From positions 20,914,931 through 20,978,930 of the forward strand of contig NC_086386.1 of assembly GCF_036588685.1 (NCBI RefSeq): a stretch of 64,000 bases of DNA, read 5' to 3'. Position 1 is the stretch's first letter. The number at the start of each line of letters is the position of its first letter. Positions 10,786 to 23,999 of this stretch are shown here, in pieces. This stretch comes from Mytilus trossulus. Its lineage: Eukaryota > Mollusca > Bivalvia > Mytilida > Mytilidae. Both the position numbers and the translations under genes were made by a program. Below the pieces are notes generated by a model. The model saw only the letters and a program-made list of their open reading frames with translations, did not search any database and was not told where the DNA came from.

Positions 10786-10940
10786 CAGTGGCGGATTCAG
10801 GGGGATGGGGGTCCGGGGGGTTGGAACCCCCCTTTTTTGGGACGATCAATGCATTTGAATGTGAGCATATAATTGGAGCTCCCCCCCCTTTACTCTGGGT
10901 TGGGAACTCCCCCTATTTAAAATGGCTGGATCCGCCACTG
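10786..10940. mobile_element. MITE with CAGTGGCGGAT ends
   Basis: About 155 bp. The left end is CAGTGGCGGATTCAG and the right end CTGGATCCGCCACTG, with C- and G-runs inside. Copies are at 38304-38461 and 60508-60627. The copy at 38304 is flanked by AGTTA on both sides, a possible target duplication. Confidence 0.75.
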
Positions 10941-11074
10941 ACTTAAGATTATGGATGAATTTTGTTCCTCTACTAATTTGGAATTGTTGTGCCTTTATAA
11001 ATTCAAATACAAACTAAAGATACTTGCAATTTTAGAGCATGAATCAACAATTGATGTGTTGCATATTTTTCTTT

Positions 11075-11215
11075 TCGGGGCCTTTTATAGCCGATACTAC
11101 GGTATGGGTTTCTCTCATAGTCGTAGGCTACACGGTAGCCTATAATTACTTGCATCCACTCTTATTTGGTCTTTGGTGAATGGTTTCATCCCATTGGCAA
11201 TCATATCACATATAA
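11075..11215 (+). mobile_element. T2 tail fragment, plus orientation
   Basis: A diverged copy of the T2 tail ('ggccttttatagccgatact ... cattggcaatcatatcacat'), the reverse complement of the copies at 33499-33806 and 40049-40351. Copy B has it at 38588-38731. Confidence 0.6.
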
Positions 11216-12173
11216 AGTAACGTGTTTTAAATTTGTACGAGTATAGTTTACTCACTAAAACATTATCATGATTAATGAATAGTTTTACCAAATATTTAAT
11301 AAATTTAATGACAAAATGATATATGAGCGTGTTTTACGCTACTTATATTAAATCCTTATGGCTGTAATTGTGGAACATAGTATAGAATGTAACCCTCCGA
11401 GAAATACATAGAAAAAGCTGAGACAACAAATGATATGACACAACCATATATTAACTTTTGAGCGAAAAATAAACACATCACACAACATACTACTAGTAAA
11501 ATTATTATCCATACTGATCTGTGTCCATACCTTATTCATTGCCATATAAATAATTCCTTTATTGTAAAGGTTCTTTATGCGTGTTCGATAACTCGTTTTG
11601 GACTTTGAGCATAATAAAAAACCAAACAATAAATGGGTCTTTGCTATAGGAGTTGTCAAGTACGTGTTTTCAGATGTTTGTAATGAAAAAAAACCCAAAG
11701 AGATACCCATCAAAAACAAATACCCAATATCTAATTTGAATACATATTTAAAAAGAAATCTACATTTTAACATGTATTTTAAGCTACACGTTGTTAATAA
11801 ATATTATAAAATATCTGAAAGTCAACTTTGGCATTATGTGGACAGGAATTAAGATTCATGTTTCTATATCGCATAAAAATGAACTGGATATCACCACCAT
11901 ACTGCACTAAATGCGTTTCGTCTTTTGTCAACCCACTTGATCGATCTGTCCAAAAAATGTAAAAAAAAACAATTATATATACTAGTTAAAACAAGTAGGT
12001 TTACAACGTCTCCCAACTACTATAGCTCACTGTGTTTGGGTTGAATTGCCAATACACCTGTTTTGCATGTACTGTGCGTATAATATGAGTTTCGTCTTTT
12101 GTTAACCCACTTGATTGATGTATCCTAAAAATGTAAAAAAAATATTATATAGTTATAACAAGTAGTAAAATGT

Positions 12174-12280
12174 AAAATTAAAATTGAGAGTGGAAATGGG
12201 GAATGTGTTAAAGAGACAACAACCCGATCAATAAAAAAAAACAACAACAGAAGGTAATCAACAGGTCTTCAGCCTACAAC
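12174..12280 (-). mobile_element. T1 tail fragment, minus orientation
   Basis: About 105 bp beginning 'aaattgagagtggaaatgg', the reverse complement of the T1 3' end. The copy-B counterpart is at 48118-48225. The remaining 10941-13530 flank has no gene that I can support. Confidence 0.7.
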
Positions 12281-13534
12281 GTCTCCCGCCAACTGCTATA
12301 GCTCACTTCGTTTGGGTTGAATTGACAATACACCTGTTTTGCATACATGTACTGTGCGTATAATTTTGTTTTACTACAAATGAGACACCAATGAGACGGC
12401 ACACATAACTGTGCACCATTATATTTGTTCACGATATTACCATCAGTGTACATATAACTAGTATCCAGTGTTTTCTCAACACAAAGTCATGATCAAGAAA
12501 AAATCAATATTTTTTTTTGTTTTAAAAATACGACCAAATAATTAGACACCTTGGCTAAAAAGAAATCGACGAAAATACAACAACTAAAATGTCTACAAAA
12601 CACCAAGGTTCTTTAGAAGGGTAAGTCTATTTGTAAATTTTCGGGTCTTCAACAGTCTTTGAAAAAAATGTATTGGAAATGTTTACTCTTCATTTTCTTT
12701 ATTTAAGTTTGACTTTGGGTTGTGTCATTTCCATTGTTCTTTAGTTATATTCCCTAATAAATAGAAAAGGGTTGAATTTGCTATTTCATCTTAATTTCGA
12801 ACTTTATCTGGCCTCGACCAAATGTTATGAAATTTTAACACAATGCTTATTACCACCAAGCACATATCAATTTCAAATTTGGATGGTATCAATTAAAGTT
12901 AACCCGTTCTTGTGATATCCCACTTTAAAAAATGTAAAACAGCCAAATTTACTGATTTTATTCGCACTCTATCACTTTTACTGTTTTTGAGTTATGCCTC
13001 TTTAAAAGTGAAAAGACTTGTTTTATCTGCACTCCAACTTTTGAATATATTGATAAAACGATATTATTTGTTCATGCTTCTCAATTTTATATCAACACAG
13101 AAATCAATTACTATTAAAACAAAATTACATTTTATATAAATTTGGAGCGCCTGAAGTGTTTTTCTGTATACGTATTTACTTTGAAATGGTTTTTTTAAGT
13201 GATTATGATTGTAGAACAATGTTGACTGCTGTATTATTGATATTTTTACATATTATTACTAATAATAATTCAACAAATTCTTTTAATAATACTTTTTTAT
13301 TTCAAAATAGAATTTGTAGAATAATACTACATATATGACAAAGCAATGGTATGTTATAATATATGTATATATCTAAGTTCTGCAAAATTTAGAGCAAAAC
13401 ATTTAAATCATTGATAACAATTCAGGGGCGGGTCCAGCCATTTTGAAAACCAGGAAAAAGAATACAGCGAAGTAGTTCAGGGCTTTTTAGAAAGCCATTA
13501 CTTCTTAACTTTCAAAGTGTAAAAAAGCGTTTAC

Positions 13535-14065
13535 CAGAACGTAATAGGTGTTTGCACATAACGTAATAGGTGTTTGCACCTAACGTAATAGATGTTTGGA
13601 CATAATGTAATAGGCATTTGCACATAGCGTAATCGGTCTTTGCACATAATGTAAGCGGTATTTGCACATAACGTAATAGTGTTTGCAAATAATGATGTAG
13701 TTTTTATACATAGATATAGGAAGATGTGGTGTGAGTGCCAATGAGACAACTCTCCATCCAAATAACAATTTAAAAAGTAAACCATTATAGGTTAAAGTAC
13801 GGCCTTCAACACGGAGCCTTGGCTCACACCGAACAACAAGCTATAAAGGGCCCCAAAATTACTAGTGTAAAACCATTCAAACAGATATTTGCACATAACG
13901 TAACAGGTGCTTGCACATAAGGTAAACGATGTTTGCACATAGAGTGAACGATGTTTGCACATGAGGGAAACGAGGATTGCACATGAGGTAAACGAGTTTT
14001 GCACAAAACGTATTAGTTGTTTGTACATAGTGTAAAAGGCATTTGCACATGACGTAATGAATGCT
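13535..14065. repeat. 22-24-bp minisatellite, interrupted
   Basis: Tandem copies of about 22-24 bp based on 'gtaataggtgtttgcacataac', in two blocks (13535-13690 and 13884-14065) separated by a T2 insertion. The open frames on the minus strand are repeat artefacts. Confidence 0.85.
13719..13880 (-). mobile_element. T2 tail inserted in the minisatellite
   Basis: The block from 'aagatgtggtgtgagtgcc' to 'accattcaaaca' matches the T2 copies at 33499 and 46572. It splits the surrounding minisatellite. Confidence 0.75.
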
Positions 14066-14080
14066 CACAGAGAGTATCAA

Positions 14081-15430
14081 CTGTACGGCAAAACGCATAT
14101 GAATTATACCATGATGTATTATGTTTTTCACTGGAGATACGTATGTATAAACACAAAATAACGCCAAAAGACTGTAATATCATGAGATTTACATAGAACA
14201 AATGTGTATCAAAGCAAAACCTTTAGAAAATTTGACATAACAATAACACTTGCGACTGGACGCAATTATTAACTTACTTACGTAGATAAAATATGAGAGA
14301 ATGTAAAGTGGTTGATCATAAAGTTCCGAAGTATTTACAGAATATATAACAGTTACAGCATAATGTAATGCATATTTTACACAACAAAGTTTAGCAATGA
14401 CATATCATACAATGGTTTGACCAAACAAATTACTAATTTGACATAACACAGAGACGCCATGTCAGGATATAAAGGCATCTTCACATAACATAAAGAAGAA
14501 ATGACAGGACGTAAAGGCAAAGCGACAAAACACATTAAATATTTACACTATAAGACAGTTCCGGCGTTCCATATCATACAACCGAGAGGACAATTTATTC
14601 TGACCTCATTGGAAAATTTCGTTGGGTAGTTGACAACGCCAATTGATACATTACACAGGTGCGCGTTTTCGACAAAGTCTTTTTAAAGCACTTCGTTCCA
14701 TATTATGGAGATTTTGTTAGAATAGTTTATGCATTCATTAATTGGTTCCACGCTCCACTGATTAATGTCTTTTGCAATGAAGATCTTGACCAGTCTTAAC
14801 TGAATATAGCACAGCGTGATAATCATGTTCAGAAGAACGTTGGGACAATGCTCAAAATGACTACATATTCAGGGTGAATGACAAGCGAAAAGTTAAGATT
14901 TAAACTAACGCCCCAAAAAATCAGAGATATGACAATAAGAGTGTATCATCTGAAGCAGGCCTATAGATATACAGAAAGCCATATGTCTGTTGACATGTTC
15001 ATGTTCCACATTTGAAGTGGCCGACGAAAAATTCGTTGCTTTGCAATGAGTACGGTTGCTAGGAAGTTTCCAAGCATAAAATAGCTAACAAAATGATGTT
15101 AGATTTTTTACATTTGTCATTTCATCAACTAACAGTAGAAACAAAGCTTTTGTTTATTCTTTAATTACTGATTGCATAATCCGTTGAAAGATACCAAAGT
15201 CTGTGGCTTTGTATACAGTATCGTTGCTTAGGGTCATTCTAGTGGTTAAGATGTTAAAAACTAGTCAAGATAATATAAATATCTAAGACATTACAGTTTC
15301 AAATTTAATATAATACTAGTATATGTATTATATAATTCATATAGAAACAAAGCATTCACCGGGTTTAAAATATGTTGCTTGGTAACAACAAAATGATAAT
15401 TACAAAAGCAATATATCATTTTTTAAGCTT
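14081..15430. other. Intergenic, nothing recognised
   Basis: AT-rich sequence with many stops in all frames. I see no exon, repeat array or clear element. Confidence 0.5.
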
Positions 15431-15433
15431 CTA

Positions 15434-15622
15434 CTTTTAATTTTAGTTTCTTGTGTATAATTCGGAGTTTAGTATGACGTTCATAATCACTGAACTAGTA
15501 ACATATGTGTTTAGGGGCCAGCCGAAGGACTACTCCGTGTGCGGGAGTTTCTCGATGCATTTAAGACCCATCGGTGGTCTTTGGTTGTTGTCTGCTACAT
15601 GGTCAGGTTGTTGTCTCATTCA
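15434..15622 (+). mobile_element. T1 tail
   Basis: A diverged copy of the T1 3' tail ('tttaattttagtttcttgtg ... gggccagccgaaggac ... gtcaggttgttgtctc'). No coding part. Confidence 0.75.
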
Positions 15623-16022
15623 GATACAGGCCGTAACAGAGTAGTGATCGAATTCGCGTTTCGTTACAGTCAGAATACGTTACATTGTCGACAAACTTAT
15701 TTCAGAAGTGACATAATTTAATTTTCTTCATCGACAAAATATTTCATGTCCAACGTGTAAGTTTTCATTGTTTAAGTCAAAGTTTATTTAAAACAGTATT
15801 TTTTTTTTATTATCAACCTCTGTCATTGGCATTTACATTTTAACAGTAAAGGATCAAATACGGGATCTCCGAAATTTCTATCATTTGTTACGAGGAAATC
15901 ATTATTCAATCGAACATATATCTTTGTTCATGACACATATTATCATCATAATTATGAAATACAAAGGAGTTGAAATGATCAAATACTTTCGAACGGACGG
16001 AACCAAAAAAAAACATAATCTA

Positions 16023-16296
16023 TAAAATTGAGAATGGAAATGGGGAATGTGTCAAAGAGAAACCAACCCCACCAAATAAAACAACAACATCAGAAGGTCA
16101 CCAACAGGTCTTCAATGTAGCGAGAAATTCCCGCACCCGGAAGCGTCCTTCAGCTGACCACTAAACAAAATATACTAGTTCATTGATAATGAACGCCATA
16201 CTAATTTCCAAATTGTACACAAGAAACTAAAATTAAAATAACACAAGACTAACAACGGCCAGAGGCCTCTGACTTGGGACAGGCGCAGAAATGCGG
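16023..16296 (-). mobile_element. T1 tail, minus orientation
   Basis: Reverse complement of the T1 tail, including the 'gacttgggacaggcgcag' part also present at 25560-25625, so slightly longer than most copies here. Confidence 0.8.
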
Positions 16297-16299
16297 TTA

Positions 16300-18830
16300 G
16301 AATGTCTTTATCGGGGTCGCATCCATCGTTTCTACAATACACATGACCTCATCGGTTTGCTCAATGTAGATATTATATACTGCTTGCACTGTGAATATTT
16401 ATGAGATTAAACTCTGTAATAGGTTTTTTTCGTCTGATACAGAATATCCCATATTTTTTCTTTTTCTTACCTATCTGTTTATTATGTCCCCGGGATTATG
16501 TCAATCATACAGATCTGTTCATTGTTGCAATACCGACATGCTTGTATATTGTCACAGAAAAACTGAAATAAATGTCCTTCAGATCGAAGTAAAAAATACA
16601 AATATATTGAAGACAAAATTGCTTTATATCTTAAGTTATTGACGAATATTTGAAACTTAAACCTCTATAAGATGTGATGAACGGCATTTCATTTTATCAT
16701 TGGTAATGATCCATATCCGACAGAGAAGAAATATTCATTATTCTCAGAAAGTTTTCGTAAATATTGTAAGATACCCTAAATCGTTCCAACAATCCAGACA
16801 ACAGAGACAAACAGGGAAAAAAATATGAAAATGAAAAGATATGACTTAAGTGTTAGCATGTTCACGGAGACGGCACTAAAAAAAATGAGGTTTTTAGGAA
16901 CTGTAGAGGTCTCCACAGGTTTTCAACAAGGGTAGAATTCAAAACCTTGAATTTGAAAGCCTCGAAATCCATGATACTTTAAAATGTTTTTCTGTGCGGT
17001 AGTTATATCTACAAAATCCAATCATGTACACGACATATAATACATGTATATTCATACATGCATATTTATTTATTGGGAATTTTTATTTTTGTTTCCAAAC
17101 AGAATTATAAGGTTATGTATAAGTGCCTCCGCTCACTGCACAATTGTAAATTGTCTTCCTGAAGACCAGCAAAAATAAATGCCACAAGTTCACGTAGTCA
17201 TAAAAAAAAGTCGTATAATTTACGTTATCGAACAAAAAATACGGAATATTATATGTGAATGGTTAGGAAATCCGTTTCCCGTACATGTTTTAAAAGTCAA
17301 AGAAAATGTTTTCCCTGAGACAAACGTTTTGAGAACCAGCTTTGTGTAACCTATAGACGAATTCGACTGTATATAAGGAAGTTAATATGTTTACTCTGAT
17401 TTGAAATTATCTTTTAGAACTTTTTTTAGTAATTGAGAACCTATGTTGTTTATGGATAATAGGTGAAATGTTGCATGATCCCTTAAAATAACAGCAAACG
17501 CAGTTTTCCGAACGATTTTCATTTGTACATTGTTAAAAACTGTCAGGTCCTGGCCATTGTATATTTTGGAGAATTTTTTTTACTGATTTTTACTAAAAAA
17601 AAATATTCTCTGTGTATGCCATTGCAAGAAATAGTTATGCTCGTTATTTTGTCATATTAAAAAAGAATTCTCAACCAAATGTTCCCGTTTAAACTGTACT
17701 AGAAAAAGTTTGGCATGTGAAACGGACGAAGACATATTCTAACAAAAGTAAAAATACCAGTCCTCCCTTTTGTGCATATATATATATGAAAAAACATTTC
17801 AAAGTTATTGAATAAATTCAAACCCATTACACATAGTTACGTACGGTACACAATGTAGTCCGAAAAAATAAAGGACTTCATTCCTATCAAACACCTTTAT
17901 AATTGTTTACCAGTGTATTTCTTTTAGTTTTGGGTAAAATTGTTAAGGAAATAATACTATCAGGACGTCCTTCCATAAATCTTTTTTTCTGTTCTGACTT
18001 CGGAATGGTGCATGGACATATTTTGTTTCATCTTATTAGAATTATTTTCAATATTATCGGTCTTAAACTTGATAATCGACACATGAAAATTTGTCAGCAT
18101 TGTCAATCTGTTTAACGTTAAAGTACCAATGGTTCGGTCACTACTCCAGTAAGTTTGTCGATAACGTACTAGCTAGTTTTGACGGTAAAGAAACATCAAT
18201 TCGATCACTTCTCTGTTACGGGCTGTATTCCCCATTTTCATTCTCAATCTTATAGTCTATTGAAATTATAAAATTCAAATCATTAGAAGAGGAACCAAAA
18301 CATCCCTTATTATACCTTGTTTTTTAGTTACCTTCTGAGACAGGTTTGATCATTTTGCTCTATTTATAATTTTGAGGTTTCCATGTTTAGTTCTTGTTAT
18401 TCCTCTGATTTTATTTATCTCTTTGTTCACTTTATTAATTAAAGCTCTATTGTATGTTTTGTTTAAGCAATCAATAAAGATGGCCATTCAAACTTAAAAG
18501 AGGGACTAACTGAATATTTGAGATAGTTTGGTTGTGTAGCATCCATTCCAGTAATGTCTGAACAAATGATGGGGACAGATGGTTGACGAGCAGACATGTA
18601 GACAAACAGGTAGGGAGGGCCTATTTTTGAAGAAACACTTCTGCAACAGGTTTTAAACGAATAAAATTGCAACAAAAAATATTTATATTCCTACCTATTT
18701 TTAATATTCAACTGAATTTACTGACCAAAAAATAGTTTTATTATTATCCCTTAGTAACCTGTTTACACATAATAAAGTTAAATGAACAAAAAGCAGCAGT
18801 AATATTTGTTAGTTTTTATTTAAAATCTGA
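16300..18830. other. Intergenic, nothing recognised
   Basis: No gene supported. A short T1-like scrap lies at about 18219-18250. A frame of 70 codons on the minus strand at 18463-18675 has no recognisable domain or splice context. Confidence 0.5.
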
Positions 18831-18839
18831 ATTAACAAA

Positions 18840-19934
18840 AACAAATACAAATATCATATCTAATAGGATTTGTTCATACTAAAATATATATCTTTGATTT
18901 ATTCATTTTCCCATTAAACACGTCCAGTCTGTTTTATATACTGCATTCTCTGAAATTATAAAATATAGTATATACTAGTATGATCAAGGTAAACAATACA
19001 GTATGTTCTAGTATGATAAAGGTAAAACATAAAGTATGTACTAGTATGATAAAGGTAAAATAAATACAATTATATTCGATATTCCTTAACTTAAACCGAA
19101 ATGAAATAAGGTTTGAATGTATACGTTTGTTTACATCTATTTCGCAATTGAAATTTTAAAAGACAAAAACATATCTACATACTATTCATATGTACACATG
19201 TAAAATCTAGGAGGGGGAGAGGGCACACAGCATATAAAGGAAAGTTATAGTCCGATTTGATTTTTGATCATTGGTATATACATGAAATCAGTTCTAATGT
19301 TTTGGTGATCGTTAAGATTATGTATATATAATGATTCAAATGAACTGGTATGCATGTGCTATTCATCAAACTATTCAGGTAAATCACACAACCTTTAAAA
19401 GTCAGTTTCGAATCTCTCTTATAATGTCGAACTTGATTAAGATGAACAGTTTGACCTACATACATTCTTTAGCAAGACTCGATTTATTACATACTGTACA
19501 GCAGATAAATTGCTTCCGTGTGTTATAATAGCTATAACTCACAATATAAACTTCTCTCTTCGGAACAGAACCCATTATACAGATTCTTACTTTATACAGT
19601 GATATAATCTATTATTATTCTTTATGCAAATTACATATATTATTCATTAATTTTATTATAAACGAAGCATTTGTAAATTTTCACAAGCCATGTCTATGTT
19701 CTGTCTACCCATAGCAACATGATATGATATTAGCACACATTTTGATGCCTAAAATCAACACATGCATCGGACGGAAATATGCCTATTCGAAACAATGTAC
19801 TTCCGCTACGGCCGAGGTTTGTCGATTCTTATTTCTACATCATTTCTGTCGGGGTTTTTTTTCTTAACTATCTGAATTCACAACCTTATTTGTTTTCACA
19901 ATTTTCCTTCTAATGCCATAGTATAATACAAACA
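18840..19934. other. 3' flank of EPDR-1
   Basis: The sequence at about 18880-18960 is the reverse complement of 29361-29420 in locus B's intron 3 ('gaatgcagtatata'), so paralogy extends past the last exon. No gene is seen. Confidence 0.4.
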
Positions 19935-20033
19935 TACTGTTTTAGATGAAGGTGTTAGAGAGATAAACACGCTCAATGAAAACGTTATCACCCACGTTAA
20001 TCTACCCTAACACCTTCATCCAAGGCCAGTATA
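19935..20033. repeat. Inverted repeat / small foldback
   Basis: The left arm ends GATGAAGGTGTTAG and the right arm is CTAACACCTTCATC, with a further paired end 'tactg / cagta'. About 99 bp, just past the EPDR-1 stop. Confidence 0.6.
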
Positions 20034-20105
20034 GTTATAATAGCAAACTGAAATGTACGTACATACGTGTGTAACATTTTGACCTACCGGAGAAACTGTC
20101 CTGTC

Positions 20106-23100
20106 TCATTTGCACTCTGATGGGATATTAAACACTGATGGGTCTTTTATTCCTTCGGTTAATCCGATGAAGCCAACATCGGCAAAGCCGTTGGTCAATT
20201 GTTGTTGTTCTCCCACAGGAACACATGATCCTTTAGTGACACTAAATTCCATTTTCTTACCCTCTACCATAAATTCATAAACATCAATCTCGTACTTGTT
20301 ATCGCCAATTCCATAATAGGTAGAAAGCACCAGTTTAGCATCAGCTGGAATAACAAAAATAGTTCTCTTAATCTGGTATTTACGGGTTATACATTATCGA
20401 ACTCCGAAACAGCGGTTACGTCCTCTTTACTTCGCTACGCTGCCTTTAATGATAGTTTAGCGAAGCAACGTCACCACTGTTTCGGAGTTTGATACTTTAT
20501 CAGAGTTCTCTTAATCTGGTACTTACGGGTTATACTTCATCGATCTCCGAAACAGTGGTTACGTCATCTTTACGTTGACTTGGTTTTGATTTGAATTTAA
20601 AAATATCTTATTCATTAAGATATGAAAAGGATTGAGCAACAGGCACAGCCTATAAAAGCTCTCCCCATATTACATGTTCAAGGTATAATTGAATTATATC
20701 AACTGTATTTTAGTGGAACATGCATGCTACTTATGACACACACGGGAAAATATATGTTTACAGCATTACTTACTAAATGCAAAGTATATTTTAGTATATA
20801 GGTAATTACTCATCATGTACTCAAAAACCTTTCAACATGCAAATATCCTATATACGTTGACTTAAATGATAGTTAAGCGAAGCAACGTTACCACTGTTTC
20901 TGAATTTGATACTTTATCAGAGTTCTCTTAATCTGATATTTACCGGTTATACTGTATCAGGGTTCTCCTGTAGAAAGACCAACTGATTTACATGTCAACA
21001 CCTTTTGTGTTTCGCTCCTGTTTGCTATAACCGTACGTTTATCTTTGCAGTCCAAATGATTTATTTGCTCTAATATTTTCAAATTGTTTACATAAATATT
21101 TCCTGTTGTTCGTATTCGTGTTTTACAAATATAGTCTTAATATTATATTGAGTGTTTGTTTAAAGATACTATTCTGACTACTGCGTTCCTTCAAATTTTA
21201 CTTTCAGATGTTCTATTAGTCCTATCAGTTGCATTAACATTTTTGTATATCAAAGTATGCAAAAAATGTGGGAAAATTTGTTGTTGAAAGTAAAAGTAGT
21301 GGTTTGACAAAACTGAAAATAGGGTAGAAATAAGACTTTGGCATTTTTTCAAGGTTCAAATACAACATTGGCATGTCAATATAACTACTAGTATCAAAAG
21401 AAAAAGCAGAGATTACAAAAAGTAAAAACAATAAAATACTGAACTCCGTGGAAAATTCAAAAAGGAAAATCCAAAATCAAAAGGCAAAATTAAAAGTCCA
21501 AACACATCAAACGAATGGATAACAACTGTCATATTCCTGACAAAGATATTCATATTAAAAAACAACAGAAACATTAACTTCATGTTTAAATCTGTGCAAA
21601 TTTATGAACTTAATCCCGGTTTGCATTCTAACTAATAATTAGTATAATTTTAGTTTAAGGCCTTATTGTCAATACAAAAATGCTTCATACTAATACTGGT
21701 TAATCTTATTTACGTGGTATATAAATGTTTAAGAAGACTATAAATCTATAATGCAGATAACTAACTGCACATAAGTTAATCAATTATGTACAAAACTCAC
21801 ATGGTACACAGTTAAGTTTCCCTGGAGCTGGATATGGGGGTAAGTCGGCTGTCACGCATTTCCCACCGTAAACAGTGTACTTTTTGCCCTGCAAGAAGCA
21901 GAATATAGTTTTGCAATATATGAGACTATAATTCATCATGTTGTGAACGTAATTAACAGTTTGGAAGCTTTCTTTGAAAGAAGACAATAACTAACTAAAG
22001 CTAAAAAAAACCTCCTCAATTCATAAATAAAAACAAGAGGCAACCAAACTCTTGATTTTATTGTGCGCCAGTATAGTTCTATAAACTAAAGAGGAAATTG
22101 AAAAGTTGTCTCGACAAAAATTATGTATTTTGATGAAGGACAAAATATGTGAATTGGTAGATTTTTTTGAATGCACGACAATATCTAGAAAAAAAATGTG
22201 GACGAATTTGTGACAGGTTTATCATAATGTACAGGATCTACTCATCGTTCCAGATCAAACCCGTTTTGTGTGTGTGTTTAGGTGTACTCAGACTATGGTT
22301 TGCTATGCTGAGGTTCAAGTTGACAGTTTTTTTTTCATCTCGACTAGTGAGTCATAGATATTTTTTTCATGTGTGAGAGAAGAGACTTACAGCTGAATAA
22401 TCGTTGAGAATATGTTGTTTAACTTGCTGACCGTTCCACATGCTATATCCTCTGACGACTACTTTGTTTATATTGGCATCAACAGATATATTCAAAAGTC
22501 CCTAAAAGATTCAAAGTAGATTATCATTTGAATATACCATATACTATATATTCTTTGAGTGTTATATATTAGAATATGCATGTTTTCCAGAAATTAAAAA
22601 TTAAACAACACGACACCCATACACCAAACAAAACATGTTCAAAGAAGAATAACTCGTTCCTGTCACCAAAATAGCAGTAACGTGTTTTTCGTAAGTAAGT
22701 CCCGTATTAGACTTTGTTGTTTTCTATTACTATTTGGGGACTAACAGAAAGAAAAAAACATAGTATTAGCACTAAGAAATACTTAAAAAGATATAAAAGT
22801 CAGAGTAGTCGGTTTATATAAGGAATATTTTCGGACATTGTACGTCTAACACTAAACATGTAAAAGTAAATGTACCTAAACATTCTACCTGAATGCTGAC
22901 AAATTGAATGATAATACCTTAAATATAAGCCAAACAGTGATATTGGGTAACGCATTATGTTATTCAGGATTCATTGCCAGTCCGTATTGGAAATATTGGC
23001 CCTATATTAACATTTGATGTATGAAATACAGCATTCAGAACAAGTCTGTATTGAAAAAGTTGGATTATTTGATTAAAGTGTTATGAAATGACTGTTTCTG

Positions 23101-23698
23101 TATTGGCACTGGTATAGATAGAGTCTCAGTCAGCTGTATTTGCTACGTGTCTCGATGCCAATACAGTAAACCTTCAATCTGTACCAGTGCCAATACAGAA
23201 ACAGTCCGTTAATTGCACTATGATATTATTCACGGCCGGCAAATCACCATATCAATTGATTAGTACACGTTTTATTTTCTCTCAATAGAAGGAAGTTATT
23301 CGATAAAGTGTGCGCACTTAAGGTTTGAGATAATAAAAATGTTATCAAATATGATAAAATGGCTTACTGTTTATTTGTTCAAAATTAATGTAGTACTTAG
23401 ATAAATGTTAACGGATAACATCATTGTGAATAAAGAATGTAACTGAGATAATATTAAGCATACTTGTATAGAAAATTTGCAACTTTTAGTAAATAACTAT
23501 CTTATTTTTCACGATATTAATAATGAACACATTCGTTGTTTTTGAAAAATAAAAGAAGAAAATACTCACTCTACCCTCTCCGCCTGTTCCATTGACCTGT
23601 GCTCCTGCATGTACACCCTCATATCCCTCCCACTGAGCAGGTCCACAACAAGAGGACGCTAACTGAACAAAAACTGCAAATACGGCGATAGTTAACAT
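20106..23698 (-). CDS. EPDR-1, ependymin-related secreted protein (intact)
   Basis: Exons in gene order: 23698-23570 (43 codons), 22501-22391 (37), 21888-21801 (29 plus 1 nt) and 20344-20106 (to TGA); 188 aa. All introns are GT-AG, phases 0, 0 and 1. The N-terminal 16 residues are a signal peptide, followed by CCGPAQWEG. Cysteines follow at about 91, 107, 150 and 187, matching the family pattern, with 'GSCVPV' and 'IKDPSVFNIPSEC' typical of the ependymin C-terminal half. N-glycosylation sequons are at N36 and N47. The family comprises secreted or lysosomal glycoproteins with a hydrophobic-ligand pocket; the exact ligand here is unknown. The ATG lies 56 bp after a TATAAATA box shared with loci A and B. 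Normal family length is about 190-220 aa, so the gene looks complete. Assignment rests on motif recognition, not alignment. Confidence 0.85.
20395..20496. repeat. Foldback in EPDR-1 intron 3
   Basis: About 37-bp arms around 'cgaactccgaaacagcggtt' and 'ccactgtttcggagtttgat'. Fragments of the same unit recur at 20500-20580 and 20875-20970, giving a small local cluster. Confidence 0.65.
23090..23206. repeat. 117-bp inverted repeat in EPDR-1 intron 1
   Basis: Arms of about 26 bp, GACTGTTTCTGTATTGGCAC at the left and its reverse complement at the right, almost perfect. The loop is about 64 bp. Probably a small nonautonomous element. Confidence 0.7.
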
Positions 23699-23753
23699 TA
23701 TTCGTTTATCAATAGTGACTACTGAGATACTTTGAATAGAATTTTAACCAGAG

Positions 23754-23761
23754 TATTTATA
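23754..23761 (-). promoter_or_regulatory. TATA box of EPDR-1
   Basis: Reads TATAAATA on the minus strand, 56 bp upstream of the ATG, with the same spacing as in loci A and B. This is the only intact gene of the three, so this is the likely functional core promoter. Confidence 0.65.
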
Positions 23762-23999
23762 GTAGTATCTTATCAACATGCCAGTGATACGTGGCAACGA
23801 GTGACAATCATATGCATTATTGACCTTCACTGCCTCTATTACAATTGTTCATAGTTATTTCAAAATATCTTGCTGGGGAATTCCGTTTGCAAATCGTCCT
23901 ATTAATTGACAATGTATACCATCAAAACTTTTATATAAAGCAGTTGTTGTTACATTTTCTGACCTTAAAATGATAATTAATAGTTTTATTATATTTTGT

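Larger units (their letters stand above)
1..13225 (+). repeat. Segmental duplication, copy A
   Basis: This stretch is colinear with 26215-49303 in the same orientation. It includes the TATA region, EPDR exon 1, the retroelement piece at 3482, the cysteine-rich, repeat and transmembrane exons and about 3 kb of 3' flank. The shared part ends near 13225, after the words 'gtagaacaatgttgac'. Copy A keeps parts that B lost (exon 2, exon 3, the repeat-exon acceptor), while B gained two large foldback elements. Boundaries were judged by eye from matching sequence. Confidence 0.85.

Noticed and set aside
13531..14201. Several Cys-rich minus-strand frames
   Set aside because: Produced by the 22-24-bp minisatellite; overlapping in more than one frame.
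18463..18675. 70-codon minus-strand frame downstream of EPDR-1
   Set aside because: No recognisable domain, no splice context, and no counterpart elsewhere in the window.
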